Positions 1 to 12,200 of a stretch of DNA of 64,000 nt are shown here, one piece after another (within the stretch, counting starts at the first letter, position 1; each line of letters begins with the position of its first letter). The notes under the pieces were generated by a model, which had not been told where the DNA came from, made no database searches, and was given only the letters and a program-made list of their open reading frames with translations. The translations under genes were made by a program, and so were the position numbers. The DNA is taken from the NCBI GenBank assembly GCA_029168955.1, contig JAPDOI010000121.1, positions 868,001 through 932,000 on the forward strand, in the 5' to 3' direction. The DNA is from Aplectana chamaeleonis (Eukaryota; Nematoda; Chromadorea; Rhabditida; Cosmocercidae).

Positions 1-3000
1 CCGGTCAGCAAGGGCAATGGCTTCGATAAGTAGCTGTGGATAAGGCGACTCATTTTATCACAAGGAAAGACTTCATTCCTTCACATCGGTCAATCCTTAC
101 ATTGTCACAAATATGACGTCACACAAGAGGTGCTGCTAAGGCGAAAAAAAGGGCCTTCTCGCCTTTTGCTGTAGTTGTTCCTGACGCTGCTGTCACAGTA
201 AGCGCTTGACCTATCATAATCTGTATGAAGCTGAACATCTACGATCAATCGTGAACACTGCCTTTAAGCCACTGATGATAACCGTTTCCTTATATAGAGG
301 GCTAGTGAAATCGTTCACGCAATGTATGTTACTGAGGAAAACATGTAACTAGGGTTGAAACTTCTGAGAGTACAACGCTTTTACATAACTCAGGAGAAGC
401 GACAGAAAAATTGATGGAACTTTATAATTTGATTTGCTCTATACTCACTCGCGATAACATTCGTGGTGAACTGTGTCGGTCGATCTGAAATGGCATTTGT
501 GAGTCATCTTGTTCAACTTCTCACGTGTAGTAAATACAGAGTGGGCGTTCGTAAAGAGCACTACGAACCTTGCCAATGACGGGGGTGGAGTTGTTTGCTT
601 TTTACCTCTAAGTCAGTTGTAAGGACTTGCAAGGTGAAATGCAAGCAATATGACTGCTCGCTACGGCCAAGGTTCGAAATCCAGAGCTATTAAGGAATGA
701 CCCAAACTGTTGCACTAGTGTCAAAGGTAAAGAAATGAATAGCGGTGGAATAAACGAACCATTGCGATGGGACTTCGCTTATCAAAACCAACAAAGCCAT
801 TACCAGCAAGACTGTCGAACGCCCTTTTATTGAAAGGAGTCAATCCGGAGCCACTCTAAAACGACTGGTTGAGACCATTAGTTAATTTGCTGTCTTGAAC
901 TGAAGGTTTGAGTGTAGTCATTTATTTTTTTCAAATAATAATTCGCGAGTTTCTGCTCACGACGTTTTGCATTTTCTTACCATGTGAGGAGCAGGGACCA
1001 GCGGATAACATTCGATATGGGAGAGTTCTAAGAAGTGGGCTAAGCTGCGACAGCTTAGACTCGATTTTCCGAGTAGTATGGCAATGGCAGTCTTAATCCA
1101 TTTCATTTTTTTCCGCAACTTTGGAAACACGAGAATAACTCTTACAAAGCTCTCAGCAGTTGACACGAGGAACGAAACTTGTTGTGATTGGAGTAGCAGT
1201 GGAAAGACGTACTGTGTGGTTTATTTTGAGATGACAACGTCAGCAACGAAGAACTGCGCCCAAAACAATGAAGGTGAAGTAAGTAGCATGGGCTTCCGTG
1301 TAACAGTGGTTTACATGCAGTTTATGGGGCGCCATTGTGAGCGTGTTGCTCAGTTATATGTAATAGTTGACCAACCATCGATCGTAACCTTCCCCCCGTT
1401 GAACCCCAATCACCTACGAAGCGCGCTCGAAACCGAACTCTGCCAGCTTTCCCCCCATTGGAACCGAATACAGTTCTCACCGTTGCTGCTACGAAAAGGA
1501 GGTGAACAAAATAGTCATATGATCTATCCTATACAGACATTGGTGGGGGAGTTCTCGAACACGAAGAAGGAATTTCCCTCGACACTACTGGGGAACTTTC
1601 CCCGAATCGGGGGAGGCGAAGAGGACTTCCCGACAAGAGGTCCTCCTTTGTTCTAGCGAAAGCCGGTCATATCCATGGTGTCGCAACGCAAACCCTATTG
1701 TTCATTGACTGATCCGAATTCAGCTCGCCAAAAGTGGCCGATTTCGTCAGTTTCCTGTCCTTTAAGAGACTAGTGTCAGAAATCGTAACCTCTGACGAGA
1801 GGTTAGAGAGGAGCTTATAATCTTCCTTGAAGTCCGGACAGCGATACCTTCTGCAGTTCTTGAGTGGCAGGTCTGGCCCACAAATAGCAAAGTGCGAGAC
1901 TATCTTGATACTGGCTACTTTGCATAACCGTATAAGCAGCGCCTTTGTTTTCGCGTTCATCATGCTCGGGAGAGGCCAGGCAAACCTTCCTTGTTCTTCC
2001 CTCCCAATAAACTGTTTCATACGGTCTTCGTTGTGATTAACTCGCGGGGAGGAAGGTGTGACGTCTCCTTTGGAACAGACTTCTCACCGTTCTCTCATCA
2101 ACCGAGTGGTAACGACCAAACCAAATCCCTTCGGGAACTTTCCCACCAATGTCTGCGTACAAGAAATGGGCAACTGGGTTGGCAAACTGGATACTACAAA
2201 GAGGGCACTGAAAGGGGATGCCACGGTGAGATCTAGTGTTTTAGGTCGAATCTCAACCTTGGATTGTTATGGCTCGTTAGTCAGAGGATTCGCCCTCAAC
2301 GGTAACCGAGGGAGGGCCCCAAGATGAGGAAGTAATTAAGCACTGGCAACTAAATCTTGGCACACACATCGTGTATTACAAGTGGCTATTGTGCCGAAGA
2401 ACTGCAAAAGAAGTCTCATATGAAAAGAACAATCTATGCAATAGGATCATCATCTTTTCTTGACTTATAGTAACTTTCGCGACCACGCCTAATTTTGGGT
2501 GACAGCACGTTCGGACCTCGTGCAATATTGCGTCACCGTATAACGTGTCCCAGCGGTGGGACACACTGGCTTGAACAGCGTCCCAAGGGTAATTTGTTTC
2601 ACTTTTTTGTGTCTATACTGTAGCTAGCAACGATGATCGAACAGCATCAGAGTTTGAGCTTTCGAGTCGTTTTCGTTATCGAGAAATAATTACTCGAAAC
2701 CAAAACGGGGTCATCTGAGCTGAAACGCTTTCAGCAAAGCAAACGAGTTTCAAACGATAGGTTTCTACTAAGAAACCTAAAAGCTAGTAACAGAAGGAAA
2801 AAAATCATAAGAAGTCCTCAAAGTTACTTTACAGCCGTTTTTCCTTTACTTCAGCCCACCTGATATCAAAAGTCTAAATATGCTGTTGCATTTGACGTAT
2901 TGATGGACCATGAGGTTTTTATTCAAGTCTTGGGTAGGCCAATACATTGATCATATGTAGGTTCGAAAGTAGCAGTTTCTTGTGGCGTAGAAATCTATTT

Positions 3001-3155
3001 TTGAAAACGGTGTCCTACTGGTGGGACACGAGGTCCGAAGTGGTAGTCAACGCGTGTCTCACCGGTGGGATACGTGGTCGTGAATGGGTTAAATACTATT
3101 TTCAACCAACGTTGTTTTCCACAAACACTTGATAGCCTTCAGAATATCTACTTAC
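1..3155. other. Gene-poor 3' intron (or beyond) of the nlp-15 gene
   Basis: No exon could be supported here. I looked on the minus strand for another orcokinin cassette (acceptor followed by an Ala-Gly start, a KR pair and an AFDSL-like end) and found none, so the remaining 3' exon(s) of the neuropeptide gene probably lie left of the window. An open plus-strand frame of 192 codons (1078-1656) has no recognisable domain and no splice context. A solo TTAA-element end is listed separately. Confidence 0.5.
236..267. mobile_element. Solo right end of a TTAA-family MITE
   Basis: Bases 248-263 read ATCGTGAACACTGCCT, the standard right terminus of the TTAA-A/B/E elements elsewhere in the window, followed by TTAA at 264-267. 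No matching left terminus lies between this point and the window start, so the copy is truncated, decayed, or begins outside the window. Confidence 0.6.
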
Positions 3156-3203
3156 CAATGAGTCGAATGCACGCTTGTTGAACCCTCCAAATCCTTGTCC
3201 TGC
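3156..3203 (-). CDS. nlp-15: nlp-15 coding exon 5 (cassette, 48 bp)
   Basis: Translates AGQGFGGFN-KR-AFDSL. The acceptor TTTCAG is read from 3204 upward and the donor GTAAG is at 3155-3151. It completes the peptide AFDSLAGQGFGGFN, the only one of the three ending in Asn rather than Asp, and opens a further peptide whose end lies outside the window. Confidence 0.9.
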
Positions 3204-6200
3204 CTGAAACAACGTTGATTTTTAGACTGAGCGCTCTTGACATTCATGTACCATACTTCATGGTATGCTAGAAAAATAAGAAGAGTGCATTCATGAATTA
3301 CCAGCCTTTATAATATGAGTTTCACCCTGTAAAGCGTATTACTTTGAATCGTACTTGTCACTGAGCAGTTTACATAAGGTGCGTCCGATTGAGAATGGCG
3401 GCCCATGCGGCCGGCGTGCTTGGCAGGCGGCCGTCGCGTTCGCCGCTCTCGGACGAGCATGCGAAAAGTTCCCACCGCCATCGACTTCGAACGGGGCCGG
3501 CACCGGCTGGCAGCAAGCACTGCGCCGATCAATCAGTGGGAGAGGGGACAGCCGTCGTTGAAATCCAACACTCGTCCGAGGGCGACACATGCGACGGCCG
3601 CATGCCAAGCACGCCGGCCGCCTGGGCCGCCATTCTCATTCGGGCACACTTTAGGTTTCCTACGAGAGAACTCTAAACTACGAAAAGCAAAAGAACGCAC
3701 ATAACTGGAAGTGGTAAAAATCAAGTTATTTGTCGAATGGTGAGTTTTCAAGAAATATTGGAACTTTGATAACCATTTTTAGCAGCTACTGTTCTTTTCG
3801 GAGCGAAATTCCGCTCTGCAGTTGCAGACACCCGCTTTTGCAGCACGCAGCATGGTGGCAATCGTGCTGGGACTACAGAGTCCCGCCTAGATTACCCGTT
3901 GTTCACGCACGATTCTCATCGTTCTGCGTTGTCCACAACTGCGCAGCGGAATTTCATCCCGATTAAGACAGTATGTACATGAGGGAAGTGAGACATACAG
4001 TCAAGACCTGCCAATTGCGATCATTTGACGCTTAGCTGATCCTTAAAGGCATCGTACGCGCAGAAAACCGTATATTATTTTTTCATGTTTTTGTGTAGCT
4101 TGGCCTCTCTAGTGAACGAAAATGTCGAAAGGGCCCATGAAAAACCTTCATTTGTAAAGAAAAGTCAATCGGAACACATTGTAAATACGAATTTGAAAAA
4201 TCCTTTTTGAAGTTTTTTTGGATTTGTAGGCCTCGTCACTGTCATTTTCGGAGTTTTTTTGCATGTGGAGTTCGTGCCGTAACTATTTTTCATGTTGTCT
4301 TACGGTCGCACCAATATCCTAGGAAAAAGTGCTAGATGACTGGTGAGATTTGGTGGCGGATCTTCAACTTTGACGCCTTCCTACCTCATTGCCCAATGTT
4401 TTTGAGGCGCCAAAGTTTACCTGTGTGGTCTACCGGGCTCATTCATGAAATTAAGCCTGCAAAACGAAAATTGATTTCCAGCGCGAACGATGCCTTTAAA
4501 GGCACAGTCCAACCTCAGAGGTAATTTTTGATATTATGGTCCGGTCGCCGCCTATAGCAACACTGCCAATCGCGAAATCTCAATTCACTCAAATAAGCGA
4601 GAAAAGGCTAGGAAAAAGTCGGTCACTCCTCCTTGAAAGAAAAAAATGGGTAACGCCCACTGCCAGGTTTCCGACCTCAATAGCTAAGAGACGCGCGAAT
4701 GATTTTATTCAAAACCTATGTTCTTCGATTTGTTTTCGGTCTGGCTTTATATTGTGATCTGCTTCAGAACGATGGTTGCGGATAACGAGAAAATACAGGC
4801 TCGAGACAACTCGTCCGCGAACTTCTACCAGTTCAAAATTGGAATTTTTGAGGAGCCGTAACTCTGTTCGTAGTGAGTTCTGAGCGATTCTGGGGACACC
4901 ATTGTGGTCAGCGTGAAATTTTCTTCAAGATAGGCAGAGAAACGAAAAATCGATTCTGAGGTTGGATTGTGCCTTTAGAGGCATTCGTCGCGCTCAAATA
5001 TGCTCGTCTTCTTTTCCTCTCTGAACCCTTTTCTGGGTATAGAGTAGTAGAACCTATAAGAAAAAATCACGAAAAAAACGCTGTTCTAGGCCAAATTCGA
5101 AGCCTGAACTTTCTTGTCTTTTGATGGTGGACGAGTCCACCCCACATCATTGGCATCGATGATCTCTAGTATCAAGAACATCAACTGGCTTGAAATTGAA
5201 TTTCAATCAATGAACCTTCGGATTTATGCACACATCTAGTCAAAAACATTGGTTGAAGTGCTTGATTTCATTGTTCAACTGTTTGATTAGGTAAATTTGC
5301 ATTTATTTCTCCCTCTGAATGTCGATGATTTTGGACTGCTTGGCATCAGACTGTGATCTTTCTGTGCACGTGTGCACGAACTGGAAGTTTAGAGTCTTAA
5401 TAACTCTAATTCTAGCCCTTTTTTCACCGCGCTACCTTCATAGTTATTGAGCTGTTTTTGATCTGAGCTGATTTTTGTAGTTTTTTCGATACCGTTTTTC
5501 ATCGTGACCACTGCCTTTAAAGGCATCGTACACGATGAAAACCATATTTGGCTTTTTGATGTTTTCGTGTTGTACTATCCCTATAGTGACTAACGGTAGC
5601 AAAACGCCCCCTCAAAAACGTCAACTTTTTGAGAAAAACCCATTTTTAGAAAGTTCATAGCAAATTTGAATTTCGCGCCGGCATCAACTTGGGATAGTTG
5701 CGCAGAGAATGCAAGGAACAGTTTAACGCTTCGTTCCTTGGCGCAGCGTTGGAAGCAATTCACCGAGGATGCCGCTCAACTACGACTTCAGCTGAATTAA
5801 AATGGGCTACCCACCTGCTGCGTCCAGTGCTGCCGGCTGCTTTCGATCGATGCCGAATTCGAAATTGACTGGCGTGTGTATTGCTCCCTACGACGCGTCA
5901 AGGCACGCCCGCCGTCAGCAACCCAGGAGCTTTGTTCCTTGTAACAACGGATCGACCCCAAGGCCGGCCCCAAACCCAGGAAGCCAGTTTGAGGGAAGCG
6001 AATCTTCAATCAGAGACGGTTTTGTAACTCCAAACTTTCTGAGTGACATTGTCATGGCCCACTAGTCCGAATGAACGCATAAACCCAAATTCGGTTTTCA
6101 TCGTGGACGATGCCTTTAAGGAACAAAGGATCTACATGCGTGGTCGACACGACATTGTTGATCGGATTAGTGTTTTCTGCCGGGGACATTAGATACTGCG

Positions 6201-9200
6201 CGCTTCATTCATAGATATACAGAGACGGAGGCTGATCGGGTGTACACTGATCAGTCGAACCATCAGGTGTGGGCTATCTAAAACACATTGGGATTAGGTT
6301 TTCCAGCGATTTCCCCTTCCTTCCATCATTTTATTTACAATGGAGGGTTGAAAATGGCTACCTTTTGATCGGCATCAGTGTTTCCATAACTGTAGCTAGG
6401 GATTCTTTAAAGTTCACCACTCTTCAGCAAAGAATTTCACAAATTACGCTGATTTTCCGCTTCGTTATAATAGCTAATTTCATATCCTTGAGATCGAGTT
6501 AGGGCCAAGAAATCAAGACCGTTAAAATTGAGTGCGTAAAAATTTTGGAACTTACATAGAAACGTAAAAATTTGGAAAAAAATGCCTAACACAAAAAATG
6601 AGAAATGAGCATCCCTGATCAAGATATATTCCATCACGTCCACTTCATTACTCGTTCGTATGAGTAAAGTTCACCACGAAGTCCTTTTTGTCCGCTTTGC
6701 TATTAGGACCCAATTTAGAGACTCCATTGAGTTAGTTCCACGAAACACTGGAAAGCAACCGCCATCCATCATGGCTGTGTACTCTAAATGCACTAGTTGG
6801 TCCCAGCTTTTCTCCAACTCAAACTATGACGAGGTTTGACAATGAGATTAAAGTGAAAAATCCAATAAAATGCTAGCTTCACCTAATCTATCAATACAGA
6901 ATTCACACGATCACACTGACAACATGGATGATGTCGCCTTGTTGAATGCTTCGAAAGTACTGTTCTCATCGGAACGAAATTCCGGTCCGCAATTGCGGTA
7001 AGCCGCTGTTCCAGCTCGAAGATAGCCGTACTGGGACCACGAGATTCCATTGTTGTCGTCAACACCAACACGGCTCGTTTGCTGCCACTCTTTGACCTGC
7101 GTTCATCAGCAGTGGTCTGTGATTCAAAGAAACAATGTATTCGTAAAATGATTGTCGAGAACATTCGGAAATTTTCTTCAGACGTAATCTGTCGAATTCG
7201 TTATCTTTGTATTTCAAAAAAAAACCGCCGCTGATGATCGTAGGTGAAATCGTGGCAGTGGTCCAGCCATGCCGGTGTCAACGACAACAGCTGGACCCAA
7301 GGAGGCTGACCCTGCCCAGTGGAATACTCTTCAAAGCCGTTTTTGGCCTCTGAGAAGGCTTGGGTCCGTTTCGTCAACGCAGTTCTGCTTCTGAGGGCTA
7401 CCACAGCTGGTTTTCATTGGAAAACTCAGGAACGAAATTTATCGTAGTGTTTTTAAGTGTCTAACCGAAATCTCATTCATATTCTCAGATGGCACTTATT
7501 CCTGGCAAATGATTGAGTAGGCACGCCAAAATTGAGCTTATTTCTTCTGATGGCTCTGACATGCTAATAGCACTCGAGGAGCAACGCTTTCAAAACATGC
7601 CGTTTCCCTGCATAATTTCAACTTTCTCCTCAAGCAGGGTTGAGCAGGGTTGCGACTCGGCGCAACGGGGGGTTGTAAATAAAAAAATCTTTGAAAAAAG
7701 TGAAAATCGGGGGCGGGGTATCGTACGATTTGAACGAATTTTACCACAAATTTGCGTTTTTTTGCAACTTTTAAAGTTTAATGATTTTTTCTCTTAAGAG
7801 GGGATCGTGAAAACTTTGAAATTAAAAAAAAAACTGGCGCAACGGCCTGCCCAACCCTGTCCCTAACAAGGGAACCACAATAAGTCATAGTGACCATTCC
7901 AAATGAAATATACTTTTCTACAACCATTTTCGGACGAAAAGTTCGAATATGCCCATCGCATCTGCCTAGGTCCACTCTGAAAAAAGTTATGAGCGTTTTT
8001 TAAAGCTTCGCGGCAAGGTAAGGGTACCACCCCTCATGGAATTTTTGAGGTGTTTCTAAATGTTTCTTCGGATTTTGCTAAAAACATGTATGTAGGGGTA
8101 ATCTGGGGTGCTGAACACGAATCTGGGGTTCGCTTGCCCAAATTTTGAGGTTTACTGTAGGTTACGGTAGGTAACATGCCATTTAGGAGGCAAAACCTAC
8201 CTCAATATTCCGATAATCGACAAATGGACATTAAATTCGTATTCAGCACCCCAAATAACCCCCACATAGAAACTTTGAGACAAATCTGAGATTTTGACCA
8301 ATCCCTCAGAGAGATAATTTGAGCATATTCTATAGTAGCACTCCGGAAATCGTCAAAAGTCGCGATTTGCCATCAAATTCTCCCCCGATGAAAATCTGTG
8401 AACGAATACAGTCGAAAACTTAGGAAAATCGATAAATGAGTCTCAGATTCGTGATCAGCACCCCAAATAACCTACCAGAGCGGATTCTTAGTCAAATCTG
8501 GAATTTTTTTCTAAAACGCTTCGAGAGCCCTGTAATTTGTACAAATAAACGCCCAACCGAAAATCCGTACAAGTCCAAAACGCTGTTAGTCTGCGCAATG
8601 TTTGGAAAATGTTCCTTCACCCTAACTTTGCCTAGTGGGGTAGTTTTGGGCGCTGAATACGATTATGATGTCCGTTTCCGGATTTTCGTAAAAATAATGC
8701 GCTTTTTGTAGGGCGCAATAAGTACGAAAATCAGAGAAAAAATGCCTATAACTTTTTTCAGAGTGGGTCTGTGCAGCTGCGGTGGGCATATTCGGACTTT
8801 TCATCCGAAAATGGTTCTAGAAAAGTACATTTCATTTGGAATGGTCACTATGACTTATTGTGGTTCCCTTGTAAGGCCCTAGTTATACACCAGCGGAATG
8901 AAAACGTCCCGCAATGACATTGCCGCCGCTCGCTGCGTGGATCAGGGACTCGTCTGCAATATTGCGTCTTTTACGTCTTTGACGCAAAATTGCAGACTAA
9001 GAAATTCCGGGCGTTTTAATAGTATTTTATCGATATTTCACGCCTCCATCACTTGTTAATTGCAGAAATTCACTAGAAATGTATTGCTCTTGTCATAGAA
9101 GTGCTCATTATGCCGTTTTGGTGATATTTTAACAAATTTAGATCTGAAAAATAATCAACTGATGGAAATTGGCAAATGTCCAACAGGGTAGGTCCCGCCA

Positions 9201-12200
9201 GGATATAGTATACAGTGCCGTGGCGTGTATAACTGCTCCAGCGCGTTTTTCTGGGACTACTGTTCCTTTTGGCATGCCTCAGCACAGTTGGGACTCACAT
9301 ATTGGTAGTTGTCTTGCTATTTCCGCAGCGTCTCGCCGGTGTATAACTACGGCCTAAGTAGTATACGCGTGCACAGTTTCATATCCCAACTCAAGTAAAT
9401 AATGGGGAAGTAGTCGCGCGTGCTGGGCCCAGACGGCGGGGGATAGGAATTGTGGCCAGTTGCGTTAAAAGGGATGTTCATCTGACATAAACGTGTTTAG
9501 TACCCTCGTGAGCTCTAGCTATCAGTGGGCTTGTTCCTACTGCCCGAGGTGGACGTGATCTTCTCACATTTTAGAAGGCTATTTCTGCGTTATATACTTG
9601 GGCACACCGAACATTCGAATATTTCGAATAATTTAAATTTTCGCTTTGGTATCAGGATCTTCTCGAACCGTTCTTGTTTCCAAGAATTACTTCAGGGAGG
9701 AAGACTCCCTTAAAGGCACTGTTGGCGATAAAAATCGCTTTTCTGTTTTTTTGCCTATCTTGAAACCGGCCCCATTCTGATTCCAATGATGCTTCTGGAA
9801 TCGTACAAGACCTTCTGGGAACGGAGTTATGGTTCCTCAAAAAATGAGCTGGGGAAAATGGTGTACGAGTTGTTCGAAGCTTGTAACTTCCGTCTTTTGC
9901 AGCCAATGTATGCGAGCTGACCTGAGTAAAGAGAGAAGTTGAGAATGAAGGGAAGAACGGGGCTTTTGATCGGAAACCATCGCTCAACTCACGATTTCGA
10001 GTTTTCCTTTGTGCACGTCGAGGGGCGGAAAGGGGCGGGACTTGCCCACAGCGGCGGGGTTTGCCCACTTTTCGAAGCCGTTTCGCGGCTCCTGGGTAGC
10101 TTTTCGTCCCGTTTTTTCGACGCTGTTCTGCTTTTGAGAGCCACGATAAGCGTTTGCCATGGAAAATTCGAGGATGAAGTTTATCGCGAAGAGTGCCTTT
10201 AAGTCATGAGAATGTAGGGTTCATACATGTTCCCTTTCTTAGAACTGAAACTGTCGTTTGTTCCAAAGTTATTCGAAAATTCAAATAATTTCTAATAAGG
10301 GTTAATTGCAACTGTATGAATGACCAGAAATCTGCTCTGTCATTATTTCTGGAAGCGCTCACTCTAGACTAACTAAAGGAAACAGTGAAAGTAAGAATAG
10401 ATTCTTGAATAGCAGAGAAAAATGTAATTATCCGATTATTCGAATACTTGAAGCGCCCAAGTATACTGCGTTATTTATCGAATTTAGAAAGCGAAACCTG
10501 GGCCATAAACGTATGAGATGAAGTGACCGAAAACTACAATTGTCTGTACGGAAAGACCGTATCAAATTGATCGCCCCTCCGACAGTCATCTAGTACGAGG
10601 AACAGAAGCACCATGAGAGGCTCAAGCCATCTACTACTGGAATTTCATTATATCGAGGAAGCCTAACATTCAAGCTTGCGCAGTAAAAGCCCTTTATTTT
10701 TGATTAGTATTTGGTAATTTGTTTTTGGTAAAAAAGTCAAAAAAGTTTTGGTCATTTCATAAGTTTAAAGTGCTAAATAACTTCGGACGTTTGAAAAAAA
10801 CTAACGACGTAATGCACCGAACACACCGAAATAGACGGAGGGAGCGGGAGATGAGTGCTTGCTTTGGAATGTATTTCAACGGATTTTTTTCTGAAAGTGT
10901 TTTGAGGGGGTTTATTATCCTGTTTGATTTCCGTTTTCATTTTAGTCTGACGCATGGACCAGGCGCCTGGCCGTGCGGGGTTGGCGGCCCCTTTGGAGAA
11001 TGGGGTTTCGATTCGCGTGGGGTGATCTACCGTCGCAGCCCCGTCCATTCGTCAGACTAAAGTTATTGCGCGAACTCTACATACCTCAAGGGATTGCCCG
11101 CGAACAAAAAACAAACAAACACAAGAACTTAAAGGCAGTGTCCACGATAAAAACCATGTCTGTTTTTTTTGTGGAGATCGGCAGCTGCGGGGCCTAGCGC
11201 AACTCTAACGTTGAGAAAACTAAGAAAAATGAGCTCGGAACGGTCCCCTACGGGCCCAAAGCTGAACACCGGTCAGCTCGTCACCCCCAGATGCACTTTC
11301 CACGCCCACCGACGTGAACAAATGAACGCTCGAGATCGTGAGATAAGCGATGATTTCCAATCATTAGCCTCGTTCTTCCCTTGATTCTCCACTTCTTTCT
11401 TTAATCAGGTCAGCTCGCATACATCGGCTGCAAAAGACGGAAGTTACAAGCCTCGGACAACTCGTCCACCATGTTTCCTCAGCTCAATTTTTGAGGGGCC
11501 ATAACTCCGTTCCTAGAAGGTCTTGTACGATTCCAGAAACACCGTTGGAATTAGCATGGGACCGTCTTCAAGATATGTAAAAAAGCAGAAAAACGATTCT
11601 TATCGTGAACACTGCCTTTAAGACACAGTTTTCTGCGCATACCATGCCTATAAAGGCAGTGGTCGCGATCAAATATGCTTCTCTTCTTTTTCTCTCTAAA
11701 CCCTTTTCTGGGTTTAGAGTAAGAGGACCTATAAGAAAAAATCGAGAAAAACCGCTGTTTTGGGCCGAATTCTAAGAACGAACTTTCTTGTCTTTTGGTG
11801 GTGGACGAGCCCACTCCACATCATCGGCATCAATGACCTCTTATATCAAGAACATCAGCTGGCTTGAAATTGAATTTCAATCAATGAGCCTTCAGATGTA
11901 AGTACACATCTAGTCAAAAACATTGACTGGAGTGCTTTCTTTCATTGTTCAACTGTTTTTATTAGGTAAATTTGCATTTATTTCTTTCTCAGAACGTCGA
12001 TGATGACTGCTCGGAATGAGACTGCGATCTTTTTGGTCGGCGCCAGGGATGAGCGGAATAAAAATTCAAAATTTCGGAAATCGGTTTTCGGGTTTCGGAA
12101 CAGAAATTTTTTTCTCGGTTTTCGAAAATCGGGTGCGAAACGCCAAAAAATGCGCGGAACTTCGGTTTTCGGAACGCGAACGCGAAAACTTTCAAAAATT

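Noticed and set aside
181..225. Possible KR-containing nlp-15 exon near the left edge
   Set aside because: The frame containing the Lys-Arg pair is interrupted by stops immediately upstream.
1078..1656. 192-codon plus-strand open frame
   Set aside because: No domain, low-complexity proline/phenylalanine end, no splice context; could be chance in 64 kb read in six frames.
2690..2732. Terminal nlp-15 exon after a TTTCAG acceptor (minus strand)
   Set aside because: It would encode only two residues before a stop and add no orcokinin sequence.
3308..3704. Cluster of overlapping frames rich in Arg/Ala/Pro
   Set aside because: All are readings of the GC-rich TA-1 MITE, and the same frames recur in its other copy at 60348-60911.
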